Origin: Roseovarius sp.
Lineage (GTDB): Bacteria > Pseudomonadota > Alphaproteobacteria > Rhodobacterales > Rhodobacteraceae
Assembly (NCBI GenBank): GCA_023260815.1
Contig: JALQUE010000075.1
Coordinates: 1 to 7,550 of the forward strand
Direction of reading: 5' to 3'
Length of the DNA: 7,550 bases
Positions 5,596 through 7,550 of this stretch are shown here, in pieces. The position numbers and the translations under genes were made by a program. The notes under the pieces were generated by a model. The model was not told where the DNA came from. It worked only from the letters and a program-made list of their open reading frames with translations, and made no database searches. Positions within the stretch are counted from its first letter, which is position 1. Each line of letters opens with the position of its first letter.

Positions 5596-6051
5596 TCAGA
5601 TATCGCCGCCGCGTTCGCGCATTTCCTGCTGGCGGGTCGGCAGCTTGTCGATGGTGCGCGAGATTTCCCGCACGTCCCATGGAAACGGTTTGCGCAGGTA
5701 TATCGTTCCGTCCTTGCCAGTCAGCACCAGCATGAACCCGCGAGGCCGGAATTTCTTGCGCAGATCGCTGCCGGCGGCAGGGTCTGTATCCGTCAGAACC
5801 ACCACATCGCGCGCCGCCAGATCGTCAAGCCGCTGCGAGATGTATTCCATCTGCTGGATGTATCGCGGGTCAGCGGGCGTGTCGGCAAACACGATGAGCG
5901 GCCGTTTAATCCATAAAAACTCGCTCAAATCCACCTCATCGCTGGAAAAGACGATTTGCGGATCGAACATGCCGTCCTGTTCCTCCGCCTGTTGGGCGAT
6001 GGCTGGCATGGCCAACATGGCCATGAAAACAATAGCAAATATCTTCTTCAT
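5596..6051 (-). CDS. Exported DUF4174 family protein
   Basis: 151 residues beginning MKKIFAIVFMAMLAMPAIAQ, a Sec signal peptide with signal peptidase I cleavage expected after AIA (residue 19). The mature part matches my recollection of DUF4174: an initial beta strand in RPLIVFADTPADPRYIQQM, a predicted helix, RDVVVLTDTDPAAGSDLRKKF, RPRGFMLVLTGKDGTIYLRK, and a C-terminal TIDKLPTRQQEMRERG. The pattern suggests a thioredoxin-like alpha/beta fold, but the mature protein has no cysteine, so it is not a thiol oxidoreductase. Function is unknown; location periplasm. Two adjacent ATGs exist (6054 and 6051). I chose 6051 because AGGAG (6057-6061, minus strand) is five bases from it and only two from the other. 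A 62-residue upstream extension lacks signal character. It is the only minus-strand gene in the window. Confidence 0.85.
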   Translation of the reverse strand: MKKIFAIVFMAMLAMPAIAQQAEEQDGMFDPQIVFSSDEVDLSEFLWIKRPLIVFADTPADPRYIQQMEYISQRLDDLAARDVVVLTDTDPAAGSDLRKKFRPRGFMLVLTGKDGTIYLRKPFPWDVREISRTIDKLPTRQQEMRERGGDI

Positions 6052-6229
6052 CATCTCTCCTGTCCGACAAGATATAGGGTCGATCCGGACAATTGCGAAG
6101 ACTGAATATCCCGACGTCACGGAAAATTCGAACGTTAATCCCATCCTCAGTTTTGACGGTGCAGCATGGGACGTGAACGCATTTTCCAATCCGCCTTGGG
6201 CGGGTGACCGGCGGAGGGGCCGTGACATC
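6052..6229. other. Divergent intergenic region
   Basis: 178 bases between the divergently read DUF4174 gene and the sulfotransferase-like gene, apparently less GC-rich than the genes. It holds a candidate minus-strand promoter and a short hairpin CCGCC-TTG-GGCGG at 6191-6203 just upstream of the plus-strand ribosome binding site. A TTGACG at 6153-6158 has no convincing -10 partner. Promoters for both genes must lie here unless the plus gene is read through from upstream. Confidence 0.5.
6071..6099 (-). promoter_or_regulatory. Possible sigma70-like promoter of the DUF4174 gene
   Basis: On the minus strand, TTCGCA (6099-6094; 4 of 6 matches to TTGACA) is separated by 17 bases from TATATC (6076-6071; 4 of 6 matches to TATAAT). 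Transcription would begin near 6064, leaving a leader of about a dozen bases that includes the AGGAG site. Spacing is ideal but box matches are moderate. Confidence 0.35.
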
Positions 6230-7180
6230 ATGGATATCATTCTGCATGTGGGGGCGCATCGGACCGCCTCAACCAGCCTGCAGCACTACCTGCGCCGCAA
6301 TTCCGACACCCTGTTGAAACGTGGGATCGGACTTTGGGAGCCGCGTCACACCCGTGACGATGGGCTTCTGACCGGGGTGATCCCGGTGCCCGGACCACGC
6401 GATCCGGCGGACCAGTTGCGGCGGGCGCGGGGGCGCATCGCCCTTCGTCTGCACAAGACCGAAGTGGCGGGCGCCGCTGTGCTTCTGGTCAGCGATGAGA
6501 ATATGCTGGGCGCGTCGCGCCGTAATCTGCGGGACAGGGCGCTTTATGCCGGGGCGGGGCTGCGCATGGCGCGGTTTGCCGATGCGTTCGACGGTCGGGT
6601 GGGCCGTGTGGTTCTGTCCATCCGCGGGCTGGACAGCTATTGGAGTTCGGTGCTGGCCTATTCGGTCGCGCGCGGCCACAGGGTGCCGCTTGGCCCGGAC
6701 ACAGCGGCCTTGGCGGCCAATCCGCGCAGCTGGCGCGACGTGATCACCGATCTCGCTTGTGCCTTTTCGGGCGCCGAGATCATCGTGCTGACCCACGAGG
6801 AAAGCGCGGGGCGCCCGGAATACCGTTTGGCGGTGATGACCGGGCGGCCGATGGCCGGGATGCCGCGCGCCCATGCCCGCGACTGGCTGAACCGCGCGCC
6901 GATGCTGGGCGATCTGCGCCGTGCTGTGGCCGCGCGCGGCGGCGATCCGCTCGGGTTGGGCGACGGCGCGGATGACGCGCGCTGGCAGCCGTTCACCCCC
7001 GCCCAAAGCGCGGCCCTGCGCGAGGGATATGCCGACGATCTGTTCTGGCTGCGCGCCGGGGCGGACGGGCTTGCGACACTGATCGAGGAAACCGGACCGG
7101 CCAAGGCGGGGAGACATCCGCCCGCCGGTCAGACGACAAGAGGACACCGCAATGGGACCGAAGAAAGACGACTGGCGTAA
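6230..7180 (+). CDS. Sulfotransferase-like protein (P-loop variant)
   Basis: 316 residues. The N-terminus MDIILHVGAHRTASTSLQHY has the shape of the 5'-phosphosulfate-binding loop of PAPS-dependent sulfotransferases (strand, then H-x-G-x-x-[K/R]-T-x-[S/T]-[S/T]-S-L-Q, then helix). Residues 127-145 (VVLSIRGLDSYWSSVLAYS) resemble the R-x-x-x-x-x-x-x-S stretch that binds the PAPS 3' phosphate. Arg replaces the usual Lys and Ala-Ser-Thr replaces Gly-Thr-Thr, so activity is not assured. The C-terminal half is Arg/Ala-rich with no recognised motif. The start at 6230 is chosen because the motif begins at once and GGAGGGG lies at 6213-6219. The frame is open far upstream, antisense to the DUF4174 gene, which I do not accept as coding. 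The last 29 bases overlap the mutase gene. Sulfotransferase is a fold-level call; the substrate is unknown. Confidence 0.7.
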   Translation: MDIILHVGAHRTASTSLQHYLRRNSDTLLKRGIGLWEPRHTRDDGLLTGVIPVPGPRDPADQLRRARGRIALRLHKTEVAGAAVLLVSDENMLGASRRNLRDRALYAGAGLRMARFADAFDGRVGRVVLSIRGLDSYWSSVLAYSVARGHRVPLGPDTAALAANPRSWRDVITDLACAFSGAEIIVLTHEESAGRPEYRLAVMTGRPMAGMPRAHARDWLNRAPMLGDLRRAVAARGGDPLGLGDGADDARWQPFTPAQSAALREGYADDLFWLRAGADGLATLIEETGPAKAGRHPPAGQTTRGHRNGTEERRLA

Positions 7181-7502
7181 GATCGCCGAGACCGAGCTGA
7201 AAGGCCGCCCTCTGGAGGATCTGACGTGGAAGACCCTCGAAGGGATCGACATCGAACCGGTCTATACCGAAGAGGACCTTGAAGGGCTGGACCATCTGGG
7301 GTCGATCCCGGGACAGGCGCCGTTCACGCGCGGGCCGCGCGCCACGATGTATGCCGGACGCCCGTGGACGATCCGGCAATATGCCGGGTTCTCCACCGCC
7401 GAGGATTCGAACGCCTTTTACCGGCGCAACCTTGCGGCGGGACAGCAGGGTGTGTCGGTGGCCTTCGATCTGGCCACGCATCGCGGTTATGACAGCGATC
7501 AT
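7152..7502 (+). CDS. scpA: Methylmalonyl-CoA mutase, N-terminal part (interrupted)
   Basis: Coenzyme B12-dependent mutase that converts (R)-methylmalonyl-CoA to succinyl-CoA, completing the route that PccA and PccB begin. Residues 1-117 are visible: MGPKKDDWRKIAETELKG, then the strongly conserved APFTRGPRATMYAGRPWTIR, QYAGFSTAEDSNAFYRRNLA and GQQGVSVAFDLATHRGYDSDH, which belong to the acyl-CoA-binding barrel domain. Full proteins are roughly 700 residues, so the B12-binding C-terminal domain is outside. The start at 7152 has GAGG (7140-7143) eight bases upstream. Family members continue PRV-x-GDVG after GYDSD[HN]; here the frame stays open to 7550 but reads LVRQTLYCVVHHFLLL, which is not mutase, so I end the gene at 7502. 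It is also called mcmA, mutA or bhbA. Confidence 0.93.
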
Positions 7503-7550
7503 CTGGTGCGTCAAACACTGTACTGTGTTGTACATCATTTTTTACTACTC
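7503..7550. other. Foreign-looking 48-base tail after the mutase fragment
   Basis: The sequence departs abruptly from the mutase family at 7503 and is clearly AT-richer (19 G/C of 48). It contains a near-palindrome, AACAC-T-GTAC-T-GTGTT (7514-7529), an overlapping stem TGTAC (7519-7523) with GTACA (7530-7534), and a T6 run (7538-7543). I cannot identify it as a known insertion-sequence end or adapter. It may be the edge of a mobile element, a chimeric join, or non-genomic sequence at a contig end. Confidence 0.6.

Noticed and set aside
6153..6184. TTGACG as a -35 box for the sulfotransferase-like gene
   Set aside because: No acceptable -10 hexamer occurs at 16-18 bases; nearby AACGCA and CATTTT fit poorly.
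5579..6229. Long upstream extension of the sulfotransferase-like frame (about 217 codons)
   Set aside because: It lies antisense to the DUF4174 gene and across the divergent intergenic region; the sulfotransferase motif begins directly after the ATG at 6230.
6269..7252. A 327-codon minus-strand frame opposite the sulfotransferase-like gene
   Set aside because: Arg/Pro/His-rich antisense shadow with no motif. The plus-strand reading has a recognisable N-terminal motif and ribosome binding site.

Overview
This GC-rich window carries part of a propionyl-CoA to succinyl-CoA catabolic locus from an alphaproteobacterium, most probably a Rhodobacteraceae (Roseobacter-group) organism. I base that on the PccB, PccA and methylmalonyl-CoA mutase sequences, on the interspersed small lipoproteins and a DUF4174 protein typical of that family, and on a gene order of pccB, small exported proteins, pccA, small exported proteins, mutase that I recall from roseobacters. 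No database search was run.

Layout: (1) 2-973, 3' part of pccB, followed 13 bases later by an exported protein of unknown function (987-1403). (2) 1404-1617, a gene-free gap with two perfect inverted repeats, then a 45-residue lipoprotein (1618-1755) and a UUCG-capped hairpin. (3) 1987-2349, an unrecognised 120-residue protein ending in a strong intrinsic terminator. (4) 2384-2583, no credible protein gene, but self-complementary segments and a very strong second terminator, which I read as a candidate small RNA. (5) 2723-2932, a 69-residue glycine-rich lipoprotein with its own terminator, only 41 bases before pccA. (6) 3050-5050, complete pccA with all catalytic and biotin-attachment motifs, followed after 4 bases by a probable lipoprotein (5055-5582). 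(7) 5596-6051 on the minus strand, a DUF4174 exported protein. (8) 6230-7180, a sulfotransferase-like protein overlapping the start of the methylmalonyl-CoA mutase gene (7152 onward).

How they work together: PccA (biotin carboxylase plus biotin carrier) and PccB (carboxyltransferase) make methylmalonyl-CoA from propionyl-CoA. After epimerisation, encoded elsewhere, the B12-dependent mutase makes succinyl-CoA for the TCA cycle. In marine Rhodobacteraceae this serves propionate, odd-chain fatty acid, branched-chain amino acid and DMSP-derived carbon. The interleaved genes encode mostly envelope proteins with no known link to this chemistry.

Main anomalies: the last 48 bases (7503-7550) stop matching methylmalonyl-CoA mutase abruptly after the GYDSDH motif and become AT-richer, which suggests an insertion, a chimera or non-genomic sequence at a contig end. 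The untranslated 2384-2583 block looks like an undescribed structured RNA inside the pcc locus.
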